Part shown: positions 1-7,431 of the stretch, piece after piece
Position numbering within the stretch: position 1 is the first letter of the stretch
Layout of the letters: every line of letters starts with the position of its first letter
Assembly: GCA_945882065.1 (NCBI GenBank)
Contig: CAMCWI010000010.1
Coordinates: 1-33,797, forward strand
DNA: 33,797 bases
Direction of reading: 5' to 3'
From: Akkermansia muciniphila
Lineage (GTDB): Bacteria > Verrucomicrobiota > Verrucomicrobiia > Limisphaerales > JADLHS01
The notes under the pieces: generated by a model
What the model was told of the DNA's origin: nothing
The model's input: the letters and a program-made list of their open reading frames with translations, nothing else
Database searches by the model: none
Program-made: the position numbers and the translations under genes

Positions 1-1740
1 ACCACCGCCTTCGAGCGCGATTGCGACAAGCTCGCCAAGTCGCGCAGCAAAGACGCCGTTCGCTTGCATCAACTCTTCAAGCTCGATTGGGATCATTCGC
101 TCCAGGAAAGCCCCGAGTTCGCCACCGACGTCGGTTTCCCCGGATTGAACGACCGATGGTCGGACAATTCGGTCGAAACCATCGCGCGCCGCAAACGCGA
201 ACTCCACGCTCCGCTCAAAGCCATCGCCTCCATAAAACGCGGCAAACTTTCCGCCGGAGATCAGTTGAACTACGATCTCTACAAACGCAATTACGAACAA
301 TCGCTCGAAGGCACGCGTTTTCCCGGCGAGTATTTTCAAATCACACAACTCGGCGGCATCCAGCAGGACATCGCGCGCATGTTGGATGTTGCACCGCACA
401 CGACCGTGAAGGACTACGAGGACATCATCTCGCGTCTCAACGGCGTGCCGACGGTCGTGGATCAAACCCTCGTGTTGCTCCGCAAAGGTCTGGCCGCCGG
501 AATCACTCCGCCGCGCATCACGCTCCGCGATGTGCCACAACAGGTGAAGAACCAACTCGAACCCGATCCCACCAAGAGCGCGTTTCTTCGCCCGTTCCAG
601 AAATTCCCCGTCGAGTTTTCAGATGCAGACAAGACACGCCTTCGCCTCGCTGCTGAACTTGCGCTGAAGGAAAAAGTTCTACCCGCATTCACCAAGCTGC
701 ACGAGTTCATCGCCAACGACTACGTGCCCGGAGCGCGTGAGACGATTGCCTGCGGTGACTTGCCCGATGGCAAAGCGTGGTATGAATTTAACGCCCGCGC
801 CATGACGACCACGAAATTGTCTCCCCAAGAAATCCACATCCTCGGCCTCTCAGAAGTCGCCCGCATCCGCGCCGAGATGGATAAGGTCATCTCCAACTCC
901 GGCTTCAAGGGCAGCTTCGAGGAGTTCCTCGCGTTCCTCCGCAGTGACCCGCAATTCTCCTACACCAACGCCGCCGATCTGTTGCGCGGTTATCGCGACA
1001 TCTGCAAACGCGCCGATCCTGAACTCGCCCGGCTTTTCGGCAAACTCCCGCGTCTGCCTTACGGCGTGAAACCCATCCCCAGTTACGCCGAGAAATCGCA
1101 AACCACCGCCTACTATCAGCCCGGCTCACCCGATGCTGGCCGTCCCGGATATTTCTACGCGAACACCTACGACATCAAAACGCGACTCACTTGGGAGATG
1201 GAAGCTCTCTCGTTGCACGAGGCTGTTCCCGGCCATCACCTCCAGATCGCGCTCGCGCAGGAATTGGAAAACATACCGGACTTCCGTAAGCACGGCAGCT
1301 ACACGTCATTCGTCGAAGGTTGGGGACTTTATGCGGAGAGCCTCGGCACAGAGATGGGTTTCTACACTGATCCCTACTCGAACTTCGGTCGCCTCACCTA
1401 CGAGATGTGGCGCGCGATCCGACTCGTAGTGGATACCGGAATGCACTCGATGAGTTGGACGCGGCAACAAGCCATTGATTACTTCCTCGCCAACGCCAGC
1501 AAAAACGAACACGACATCACCGTGGAAATAGATCGCTACATCGTCTGGCCCGGCCAAGCGCTCGCCTACAAGATCGGCGAACTCAAAATCAAGGAACTCC
1601 GCGCCACCGCTACTCGCGAACTGGGCGACAAGTTCGACGTGCGCCAGTTCCACGATCAAGTCCTCGGCAATGCCGCCGTGCCGCTGGATGTTTTGGAAGC
1701 GCGCATTAAAGAGTGGGTGGCTGCGACCAAAAAACGATAA
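1..1740 (+). CDS. DUF885 family peptidase-like protein, 5' end missing
   Basis: The reading frame is open from base 1, so the TTG start at 64 in the ORF track is only the first start-like codon and the true N-terminus lies outside the window. About 579 residues are visible, close to the usual 590-600 of DUF885 proteins, so only a short N-terminal piece, probably a signal peptide, is lost. The family signature LHEAVPGHHLQ is present near visible residue 406, followed by FVEGWGLYAE. In this family the His/Glu residues of these motifs look like a zinc-peptidase site (HExxxxH plus a later Glu). DUF885 proteins are usually exported and are thought to be metal-dependent peptidases; the substrate is unknown. 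It is followed by about 180 bp before nusA and is probably a separate transcription unit. Confidence 0.88.
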   Translation, partial: TTAFERDCDKLAKSRSKDAVRLHQLFKLDWDHSLQESPEFATDVGFPGLNDRWSDNSVETIARRKRELHAPLKAIASIKRGKLSAGDQLNYDLYKRNYEQSLEGTRFPGEYFQITQLGGIQQDIARMLDVAPHTTVKDYEDIISRLNGVPTVVDQTLVLLRKGLAAGITPPRITLRDVPQQVKNQLEPDPTKSAFLRPFQKFPVEFSDADKTRLRLAAELALKEKVLPAFTKLHEFIANDYVPGARETIACGDLPDGKAWYEFNARAMTTTKLSPQEIHILGLSEVARIRAEMDKVISNSGFKGSFEEFLAFLRSDPQFSYTNAADLLRGYRDICKRADPELARLFGKLPRLPYGVKPIPSYAEKSQTTAYYQPGSPDAGRPGYFYANTYDIKTRLTWEMEALSLHEAVPGHHLQIALAQELENIPDFRKHGSYTSFVEGWGLYAESLGTEMGFYTDPYSNFGRLTYEMWRAIRLVVDTGMHSMSWTRQQAIDYFLANASKNEHDITVEIDRYIVWPGQALAYKIGELKIKELRATATRELGDKFDVRQFHDQVLGNAAVPLDVLEARIKEWVAATKKR

Positions 1741-1783
1741 GAGTGAATCACACCCATTCAACTCGCGTTGCCGGAATTCCTCC

Positions 1784-1813
1784 TTGACGGATATTCTCCC
1801 GACTCTCTAACAT
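1784..1813 (+). promoter_or_regulatory. Candidate nusA promoter
   Basis: TTGACG (1784-1789), an 18-nt spacer and TAACAT (1808-1813) resemble a sigma-70 promoter. Transcription would start near 1820 and give a leader of about 95 nt that contains the hairpin at 1859-1890. This is a prediction from motif match only; the -10 matches 4 of 6 consensus positions. Confidence 0.45.
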
Positions 1814-1858
1814 CGGTGGATAAGAGTAAAGTTTGACGCTGGCGCAAGCTGGCATGTG

Positions 1859-1890
1859 AAGTCGGAAGAATAATATCTGCCGACTTTTTT
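1859..1890 (+). terminator. Hairpin with T-tract in the nusA leader (terminator or attenuator)
   Basis: AAGTCGG (1859-1865) pairs perfectly with CCGACTT (1880-1886). After one A/G mismatch three more pairs (AGA/TCT) extend the stem, and a run of T follows directly (1885-1890). It lies 27 bp before the nusA ATG and about 120 bp after the DUF885 stop. It may end the upstream transcript, or, if the promoter at 1784 is real, act as an attenuator inside the nusA leader. Confidence 0.6.
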
Positions 1891-1917
1891 ATTCCCCTCG
1901 TGGGAAAAGGAACGACT

Positions 1918-3198
1918 ATGAATGCTGATTTTTTGGCGGTATTGGAGTTTTGGGAGCGCGAAAAGGGCATCAGTCGTGATGTCCTCGTGGGTGCTGTCCA
2001 AGAAGCCTTGTTGTCCGCAGCCAAGAAAGCCGTTGGCGCAGCCCGTGAACTTCGCGTCACCATTGATCCCAAGAACGGCGACATCAAAGCCTGGGCCAAA
2101 CTCATCGTCACCGAGAAGGTCATCTCTAAGCACGATCAAATCTCCGTGTTCGACGCGCGACGCGTGAAGGGCGATGCCCAAATCGGCGAAGAACTCGAAA
2201 TCGAAGTCACCCCCACAGGTTTCGGACGCATCGCATCACAATACGCGAAGCAGGCGTTGATGCAGAGCGTCCGCCGCGCCGAAAAGGCGATGATCTTCAC
2301 CGAATTCAAAGATCGCGTCGGCGACATCATCAGCGGCACCGTTCGCCGCTTCGAACGCTCCGATGTGCTCGTGGACCTCGGCAAATACGAAGCCATGCTT
2401 CCGAACAAGGAACGCGTGCCCACGGAAGAATATCAAGTCGGCGAACGCATCCGCTGCTACGTCAAAGCCGTCGAGCAAGGACCGCACGGCCCAGAAATCA
2501 TTTTGTCCCGCGCCGATCCCCGGTTTGTCATCAAGCTGTTTCAAGTCGAAGTCTCCGAGATCAGCGATGGCACCATCGAGATCAAAGGCATCGCCCGCGA
2601 AGCTGGTTTCCGCACCAAGCTCGCCGTCTGGACGCGTGATGAAAAAGTTGACCCAGTCGGCGCATGCGTCGGCTTGCGCGGTCAACGCGTGAAGAACATC
2701 GTCCGCGAACTCAACAACGAAAAAGTGGACATCATCAAGTGGTCGTCCAACGTTCGCGATTACGTAACCAACGCGCTCGCGCCCGCAAAGATCAAGACCT
2801 TTGAACTCGATGAAATAAACAAACGCGCGAAAATCAAAGTCGCTGACGATCAACTCTCGCTCGCCATCGGCAAACGCGGCCAGAACGCACGCCTCACCTC
2901 CAAGCTCACCGGATGGCAAGTGGACATCGAAGCCGAAGTGGTCGTACGCCACGGATTCGAGGAAAAAGTTGCCGAAGCCGTCGAACATCTCGCAGCCATT
3001 CCTGGCATCGCCCGCGAACAAGCAGACGCGCTCGTCCACGCCGGACTCACGCGCTTGGAAGATTTATTGCAAGCGGAAGAAGGCGACATCAAAGACATCC
3101 CGCAAATCGGTGAACACGCCGGCACTGTGCTGCAAGCCGCGCGTGACGAAGCCGAGCGCCGCAAGATTCAGATTGGTGGCGACGCCGCGACAGTCTGA
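1918..3198 (+). CDS. nusA: Transcription termination/antitermination factor NusA
   Basis: NusA binds RNA polymerase and nascent RNA and modulates pausing, termination and antitermination. The 426-residue product shows the family order: an N-terminal RNAP-binding domain (about 1-120), an S1 domain (about 132-195), KH1 with the VGLRGQRVKNI segment, KH2 with LAIGKRGQNARL, and a C-terminal helix-hairpin-helix region (IPGIAREQADALVHAGL). The ATG at 1918 is preferred over the track's GTG at 1900 because GGAAAAGGA sits just upstream and MNADF matches a normal NusA N-terminus. The gene is alone: neither rimP nor infB, the usual neighbours, flanks it. A leader hairpin precedes it and a strong intrinsic terminator follows, consistent with a monocistronic and perhaps self-regulated unit. 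Confidence 0.97.
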   Translation: MNADFLAVLEFWEREKGISRDVLVGAVQEALLSAAKKAVGAARELRVTIDPKNGDIKAWAKLIVTEKVISKHDQISVFDARRVKGDAQIGEELEIEVTPTGFGRIASQYAKQALMQSVRRAEKAMIFTEFKDRVGDIISGTVRRFERSDVLVDLGKYEAMLPNKERVPTEEYQVGERIRCYVKAVEQGPHGPEIILSRADPRFVIKLFQVEVSEISDGTIEIKGIAREAGFRTKLAVWTRDEKVDPVGACVGLRGQRVKNIVRELNNEKVDIIKWSSNVRDYVTNALAPAKIKTFELDEINKRAKIKVADDQLSLAIGKRGQNARLTSKLTGWQVDIEAEVVVRHGFEEKVAEAVEHLAAIPGIAREQADALVHAGLTRLEDLLQAEEGDIKDIPQIGEHAGTVLQAARDEAERRKIQIGGDAATV

Positions 3199-3226
3199 GC
3201 GAACAGATACAAAAAACTCTCAACCA

Positions 3227-3257
3227 CCCCGCCCTGCTCTGCACGGCGGGGGTTTTT
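3227..3257 (+). terminator. Intrinsic terminator after nusA
   Basis: CCCCGCC (3227-3233) pairs with GGCGGGG (3245-3251) across an 11-nt loop and is followed by TTTTT. It starts 28 bp after the nusA stop. The rest of the gap up to tlyA (3258-3425) holds no other gene that I can see. Confidence 0.85.
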
Positions 3258-3425
3258 GTCGAAACCATTCTTGCCTCTGCACTGACCTGTCTTCAAGTTT
3301 TCTGGCCGCGAAACATCCAAACACGAATCTCATTCACCTCACCGCGTGATATGCGCCCAGTCACCTGTCAATACCGCTGGTAAACAGCGCGTGATTTCCA
3401 CAAGCCCACTTGTTACGCTCCGCGT

Positions 3426-4169
3426 GTGACTCGTGTAGACCAGGCATTGGTGGATCGGGGAATTTGCGAAAGCCGTGAGAGGGCCAAGCGCGCTGTCATG
3501 GCCGCGCAGGTTCTCATCAACGGCCAACCCGCCCGCAAACCCAGCGACTCCGTCAAAGACTCCGATCAACTCGTCCTCACTACGCCGGAAAAATTCGCCA
3601 GTCGTGGTGGCCATAAACTCGAACATGCACTCCAGCATTTTCAAATCGTAGTCGCTGGCGTGATCGCCATTGATCTTGGCGCGTCCACTGGAGGATTTAC
3701 TGATTGCTTGCTGCAATCGGGCGCAAAACAAATCTACGCAGTGGATGTCGGCCACGGCCAGCTCGCGTGGAAACTCCGCCAGGACAAGCGCGTCGTCGTA
3801 ATGGAAAAAACCAACGCGCGTCATCTCACGCCCGAACAGATGCCGCAGCCGTTCTCGCCCGCCAATCTGGTGGTGATTGATTGCTCGTTCATTTCTCTAC
3901 GCAAAATTCTTCCGCCCGCCGTTGCTTTGTTGCGCGCGGGCGGTAACATTGTCGCGCTTATCAAACCACAGTTTGAAGCGAGCAAGGAAGAAGTGGACAA
4001 AGGCGCAGGAGTCATCACAGATGCGGCAATACACGAGCGCGTGATCCGCGAACTTGAAGAGTTCGTCGGCAAAGATAATCGTATTCACTGGCGCGGCGTC
4101 ACCGAATCACCACTGCTCGGACCTGCAGGCAATAAAGAATTTCTGGTGCTGATTGAAAAACACGGCTGA
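3426..4169 (+). CDS. tlyA: TlyA family rRNA (cytidine-2'-O)-methyltransferase / hemolysin-like
   Basis: TlyA proteins 2'-O-methylate ribosomal RNA (C1409 of 16S and, in some species, C1920 of 23S) using SAM. The 247-residue product has an N-terminal S4 RNA-binding domain (about 1-60, RVDQALVDRGICESRERAKR) and an FtsJ/RrmJ-like methyltransferase domain with the SAM motif DLGASTGGFTDCLL and the family segment VDVGHGQLAWKLR. Length is normal. The start is GTG; the GTG two bases earlier runs into a stop. There is no Shine-Dalgarno, but TACGCT lies 6 nt before the start codon, compatible with a leaderless message. Its 3' end overlaps nadK by 17 nt, so the two genes are almost certainly cotranscribed and translationally coupled. 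Confidence 0.94.
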   Translation: MTRVDQALVDRGICESRERAKRAVMAAQVLINGQPARKPSDSVKDSDQLVLTTPEKFASRGGHKLEHALQHFQIVVAGVIAIDLGASTGGFTDCLLQSGAKQIYAVDVGHGQLAWKLRQDKRVVVMEKTNARHLTPEQMPQPFSPANLVVIDCSFISLRKILPPAVALLRAGGNIVALIKPQFEASKEEVDKGAGVITDAAIHERVIRELEEFVGKDNRIHWRGVTESPLLGPAGNKEFLVLIEKHG

Positions 4170-5037
4170 AAAAATCCAACGCGTCGGACTCATCGGGAAT
4201 CCTGACAAGGCCACCTGTGGCCGCTCCGTGGAGCGCGCCGCCAAACTCATCCGCGCCACGGGTCGCAAGCTCTTCACCGAACCCGTCACTGCGCAACTCG
4301 CCAAGATCAAGGCCAGCACCTGCGCCGATCCCATCGAACTCGCGCGCTCGGTTGATTTACTCATCGTCTTCGGCGGCGATGGCACGATGCTCCGCGTCGC
4401 CCGCGAAATCGCTGGCGTCAACACTCCCTTGCTCGGCGTTAATATCGGCGGGTTAGGTTTTCTTACTGCTGTTCCGTCCGATCAATTGGAGCGCGCCCTG
4501 AAACTCATCTGGCAAGGCGGCTTCAAATACGAGCGGCGCGCCTTGATCGAAGCCACCACGCGTATCGGCGGAAAAAACATCCGCAAACTCGCGCTCAACG
4601 ACATCGTCATCGGACGCGGCGAAGTCGCCCGGCTCATTGATCTGGAAGTGGACGTCAACGGCGATCCGCTCACGCGGTATCGTTGCGATGGTTTGATCGT
4701 GAGTTCGCCCACAGGCTCGACCGCCTACTCACTCGCAGCCGGCGGCGCAGTGGTTCTACCAACGGCGGATGTGTTTGCGCTCACGCCCATCTGTCCCCAC
4801 ACGCTCTCGAACCGTTCACTCATTGTGCCGCTCAACGCCACCATCCACATCAAACCTGTGAGCCAACGCACCGCTACGATCCTCAGCGCCGACGGCGAAA
4901 TCATCAGCGAACTTGTGCCGGGTGATGTTGTCACCGTGCGCCGCAGCAAACATTCCGTGCGCCTTATGCACCTGGCCGACAGTTCATTCTTTGAAGCACT
5001 CCGCCGCAAACTTCAATGGCGCGGCACTTATCTTTGA
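4153..5037 (+). CDS. nadK: NAD(+) kinase
   Basis: NadK phosphorylates NAD to NADP in the cytoplasm. The 294-residue product has the family motif GGDGTMLRVAR, then GVNIGGLGFLT, the DGLIVSSPTGSTAYSLAAGG segment and a C-terminal beta-rich domain. The length is normal. The start must be TTG at 4153: an in-frame TGA lies directly before it (4150-4152) and the next residues already lead into the first strand (RVGLIGNPDK). It overlaps tlyA by 17 nt in another frame, a gene pair also seen adjacent in other bacteria. The LacI-family gene begins 21 nt after its stop and may belong to the same transcript. Confidence 0.96.
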   Translation: MKNTAEKIQRVGLIGNPDKATCGRSVERAAKLIRATGRKLFTEPVTAQLAKIKASTCADPIELARSVDLLIVFGGDGTMLRVAREIAGVNTPLLGVNIGGLGFLTAVPSDQLERALKLIWQGGFKYERRALIEATTRIGGKNIRKLALNDIVIGRGEVARLIDLEVDVNGDPLTRYRCDGLIVSSPTGSTAYSLAAGGAVVLPTADVFALTPICPHTLSNRSLIVPLNATIHIKPVSQRTATILSADGEIISELVPGDVVTVRRSKHSVRLMHLADSSFFEALRRKLQWRGTYL

Positions 5038-5058
5038 ATCTCCTGAAATCAAAATCAC

Positions 5059-6075
5059 ATGGTCCGCCTGATTGACATCGCCGAGCGCGTCGGAGTTTCC
5101 GTGATGACCGTTTCCAAGGCATTGCGCGACGATCAACTCGACGTCGCACCCGCCACGCGCGCCCGGATCAAAGCCGCCGCCAAGGAAATGGGTTACCTGC
5201 CCGACCCCGCCGCGCAAAGTCTCCGAAACGGTTCAACCAAACTCTTCGGCCTCGTCATCCCCACCACCACGAATCCTGTTTTCGCACGGATGCTGTTTGC
5301 CATCGAGGAACAGGCGCACGCACTCGGTTACGATCTGTTGCTGTGTCACACGCACAACATGGTTGAGCGCGAAGAAATCTGCATCCGCCGCCTGCTCGCG
5401 CGTCGCGTGGACGGGATTTTTATCTCGCCCGTGTATCGCATGGGGAACGACGCCCGAATCTATCGAGAATTGCACGCCAGCAAAACACCCGTCGTGTTGC
5501 TCGGCTCACCCGCAGCATTTTGCAGTCAATTCGTCAGCGTCCAACCGCAGGAAGTCAACGCCAGCTACGCCGCCACACGCCACCTTCTTGAACTTGGCCA
5601 CAAACGCATCGCCTACTTCACCGGCCCACTGCCTGCGATCTGGGCGCAGGAACGCTACGAGGGATTTCGCCGCGCGCACAGCGAGGCGGGACTTGATGTG
5701 GACGACGCACTTGTCTTCCATGCGGGCAGCACCATTGAGGATGGCGCAAAGGCCGCGCTCCAGTTTGCCGACGAAAAATGTGATGCCACCGCCATCCAAA
5801 CAGCGAACGATCTCATCGCCATCGGTTGTGCCGAAACGCTCCTCCAGCAAGGCATCCGCATCCCTAAAGACATCTCGCTCGTGGGCTTCGGAAATATTCT
5901 CGTGTCCGAACATTTCCGAGTACCGCTCACGACGATTCGCCAGCCGAAATACCGCATGGGCACAGCCGCCGTCGAGATGATGACCCAACTCCTCAAAGGC
6001 GACCGCGTAGAAAATCGCCGCCTCCCAGCCGAACTTATCATCCGCGACAGCACTACCGCGCCGCGTGAGAATTGA
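5059..6075 (+). CDS. LacI/GalR family transcriptional regulator
   Basis: This is a one-component repressor or activator that binds an operator as a dimer and responds to a small ligand, usually a sugar. The 338 residues comprise an N-terminal LacI HTH with hinge helix (about 1-58, IDIAERVGVSVMTVSKAL and PDPAAQSLRNGST) and a periplasmic-binding-protein-like effector domain (about 60-335). The PVC-typical sequence continues normally to the C-terminus (LRQPKYRMG-type ending region, seen here as IRQPKYRMGTAAVEMM). No sugar gene is adjacent, so the regulon cannot be assigned from this window. There is no Shine-Dalgarno; the ATG follows an A-rich leader, AAATCAAAATCAC, that is also found before the DUF1080 gene at 23031. 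Confidence 0.93.
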   Translation: MVRLIDIAERVGVSVMTVSKALRDDQLDVAPATRARIKAAAKEMGYLPDPAAQSLRNGSTKLFGLVIPTTTNPVFARMLFAIEEQAHALGYDLLLCHTHNMVEREEICIRRLLARRVDGIFISPVYRMGNDARIYRELHASKTPVVLLGSPAAFCSQFVSVQPQEVNASYAATRHLLELGHKRIAYFTGPLPAIWAQERYEGFRRAHSEAGLDVDDALVFHAGSTIEDGAKAALQFADEKCDATAIQTANDLIAIGCAETLLQQGIRIPKDISLVGFGNILVSEHFRVPLTTIRQPKYRMGTAAVEMMTQLLKGDRVENRRLPAELIIRDSTTAPREN

Positions 6076-6109
6076 TTTCAAACGTTGAACGACGAAAAAG
6101 TTCTCGCCC

Positions 6110-6144
6110 CGTTTTGAGCCTCTTGTGCCTCTTTGTGGCTAGAC
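6110..6144. repeat. Solo arm of a dispersed GTGCCTCTT-type repeat
   Basis: The stretch GCCTCTTGTGCCTCTTTG followed by TGGCTAGA resembles the right arm of the palindromic element at 14698-14802 (TTTGTGCCTCTTGTGCCTTC). It lies in the 121-bp gap between the LacI-family gene and the pseudopilin-like gene. No partner arm is visible here, so it may be a degenerated or half copy. Confidence 0.5.
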
Positions 6145-6196
6145 ATCCGGTGAATGCTCACTCGTGTTGGTATCCGCCCTGCTAAAATAATCCTGC

Positions 6197-6607
6197 ATGA
6201 GAAAAATACTTGTCGGCATCGGCTTGATAACTGTGGTTGTGTGTGCGCTGTGGGCATCCAGGGCTTGGACCACACTCCGCGCCAACGCACGCACCACCAA
6301 ATTCAACGAAGACGTGGACAACCTCTTCGTGGGCCTGCAAAAATACAAGGAACGCGTGGGCAGTTACCCTACAGGCGGCAATGCAGACATCGCCAAAGCC
6401 CTGTCGGGAGAGAATTCCAAGAACATCATCATCCTCGTGGGTCGCAAGACCGAATTGAATGAAAAGGGCGAACACGTTGATCCGTGGGGCACCGCGCTGA
6501 AAATTTACTTCTCCGAGGCCAACATCCTCATCCGCTCCGCCGGACCGAACCGCAGATTTGATGACAGCAGTGTCATGGAAGCAGACGATTACATCCGCTC
6601 CAACTAA
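6197..6607 (+). CDS. GspG-like pseudopilin-domain protein without a prepilin motif
   Basis: The 136-residue protein has an N-terminal membrane anchor or signal segment (about 4-20, ILVGIGLITVVVCALWA) followed by a small periplasmic domain. The pattern YPTGG, then DPWGTALKIYF, IRSAGPNRRFDD and a final DDYI matches the C-terminal region of type II secretion major pseudopilins (GspG), including the likely calcium-site aspartates. The usual N-terminal methylation/cleavage motif (G/FTLIE) is absent, so it is unlikely to be processed by prepilin peptidase. No secretion genes adjoin it. TAAAAT lies 8 nt before the ATG and no Shine-Dalgarno is seen. Function is unknown. Confidence 0.75.
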   Translation: MRKILVGIGLITVVVCALWASRAWTTLRANARTTKFNEDVDNLFVGLQKYKERVGSYPTGGNADIAKALSGENSKNIIILVGRKTELNEKGEHVDPWGTALKIYFSEANILIRSAGPNRRFDDSSVMEADDYIRSN

Positions 6608-6668
6608 GCTCACGCTGTCTCCCAACGGGTGACCGGAACCGGAGATGATCTCCGTTCATCCCAACGAA

Positions 6669-6695
6669 AAAAGCCGCCCATATCGGGCGGCTTTT
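6669..6695. terminator. Bidirectional intrinsic terminator
   Basis: AAAAGCCGCCC (6669-6679) is followed by a 4-nt loop and the complementary GGGCGGCTTTT. A-tract on one side and T-tract on the other let it work on both strands. It serves the pseudopilin-like gene on the left (+) and the small basic-protein gene on the right (-), whose stop is only 17 bp away. This supports the reality of the short minus-strand gene. Confidence 0.9.
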
Positions 6696-6711
6696 GATTT
6701 GTGCAAATCGG

Positions 6712-6816
6712 TCAGGCGGCCTTCTTCTTGAACTTTGCTTTGATGGCCGTGGCTTTGCGCTTCAAGTAGGCGTTGGCGCGTTTCCGTTTGGTGGTCTTGT
6801 TAGTTTGTTGTCCCAT
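6712..6816 (-). CDS. Small basic protein, 34 aa (absent from the ORF track)
   Basis: The minus strand encodes MGQQTNKTTKRKRANAYLKR followed by a Lys/Ala-rich tail ending in KKKAA. Of 34 residues, 14 are Lys or Arg. It starts with ATG at 6816, ends with TGA at 6712 and is followed within 17 bp by a strong bidirectional terminator. It is divergent from the lipoprotein gene, with 45 bp between the two ATGs. The start of the pattern, MGQ-TNK followed by a KRxR cluster and a YxKRK segment, resembles short conserved basic proteins that I recall from Verrucomicrobiota, but I cannot verify this by search. The charge suggests binding to RNA, the ribosome or DNA; this is inference only. Confidence 0.72.
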   Translation of the reverse strand: MGQQTNKTTKRKRANAYLKRKATAIKAKFKKKAA

Positions 6817-6861
6817 ATCAGTCTTTACTTTGCTTTCGTATTACGATTTCGTGTGACCACT

Positions 6862-7431
6862 ATGGTAATTCGTCCGTCCCGATTCAACATCTATTTGCTG
6901 CTGGCAACCGCGCTCCTCACCGTTGCTGGCTGCGAAACCTTCTCATCCAAATCAAAAAAACAGATCGCCACTCTGCGCGTCCACCTTGAGTCCCCGAACG
7001 ATCCGTCGGACCTGACTGAAAAAGTTTCCGTGCTTCGTGCGTCGCCCATCACCGTCAAGATCGAGAAAGCACCCTTTCTCAACGAAACTCATGTGGCCTT
7101 GGCGAGCATCATCGGGAACGAAGATGAATTCATCGTCTCCATCCAGTTCAACCAGCAAGGCCAGCACTTGCTTGAACAGTATTCCTCCACCAACCCGCAA
7201 CGCCGTTTCGCCATCCGCAGTCAATTCCGCCAGGGCACAAACGTCTTCGACCGCTGGCTCGCCGCGCCGCTCGTCATGCGGCGCATCTCGGACGGCGTCC
7301 TTTCCTTCTCGCCGGACGCGAATCGCGAAGAGGCGGATATTTTTGTGGAAGGATTGAATAACGCCGCCGAAGTCCCGAAGCCTAAGAAAAAGAAAGCTGA
7401 CGACAAAGCGAAAGACGGAGGAGCGAAGTGA
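6862..7431 (+). CDS. Hypothetical lipoprotein
   Basis: The product has 189 residues. I chose the ATG at 6862 instead of the track's TTG at 6694, because the earlier start would run through the terminator and across the small minus-strand gene. From 6862 the protein has a lipoprotein signal: a positive N-region, a hydrophobic stretch YLLLATALLTVA, and the lipobox VAGC with Cys about residue 24. The mature part is a compact domain with no family I recognise, ending in a Lys/Ala/Asp-rich tail (KPKKKKADDKAKDGG). Its stop overlaps the M23 peptidase start (GTGA), and GGAGG for the next gene lies inside its own last codons, so the two are translationally coupled. It may be an envelope partner of the peptidase. 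Confidence 0.8.
   Translation: MVIRPSRFNIYLLLATALLTVAGCETFSSKSKKQIATLRVHLESPNDPSDLTEKVSVLRASPITVKIEKAPFLNETHVALASIIGNEDEFIVSIQFNQQGQHLLEQYSSTNPQRRFAIRSQFRQGTNVFDRWLAAPLVMRRISDGVLSFSPDANREEADIFVEGLNNAAEVPKPKKKKADDKAKDGGAK

Noticed and set aside
2236-3039. 267-aa minus-strand ORF opposite nusA
   Set aside because: It lies entirely within nusA, which has clear NusA domains; the antisense product shows no recognisable motif and arises from codon bias.
6694-6861. N-terminal extension of the lipoprotein ORF from TTG 6694
   Set aside because: It would start at the edge of a strong terminator, run antisense through the small basic-protein gene and place 56 residues before a perfect lipoprotein signal.
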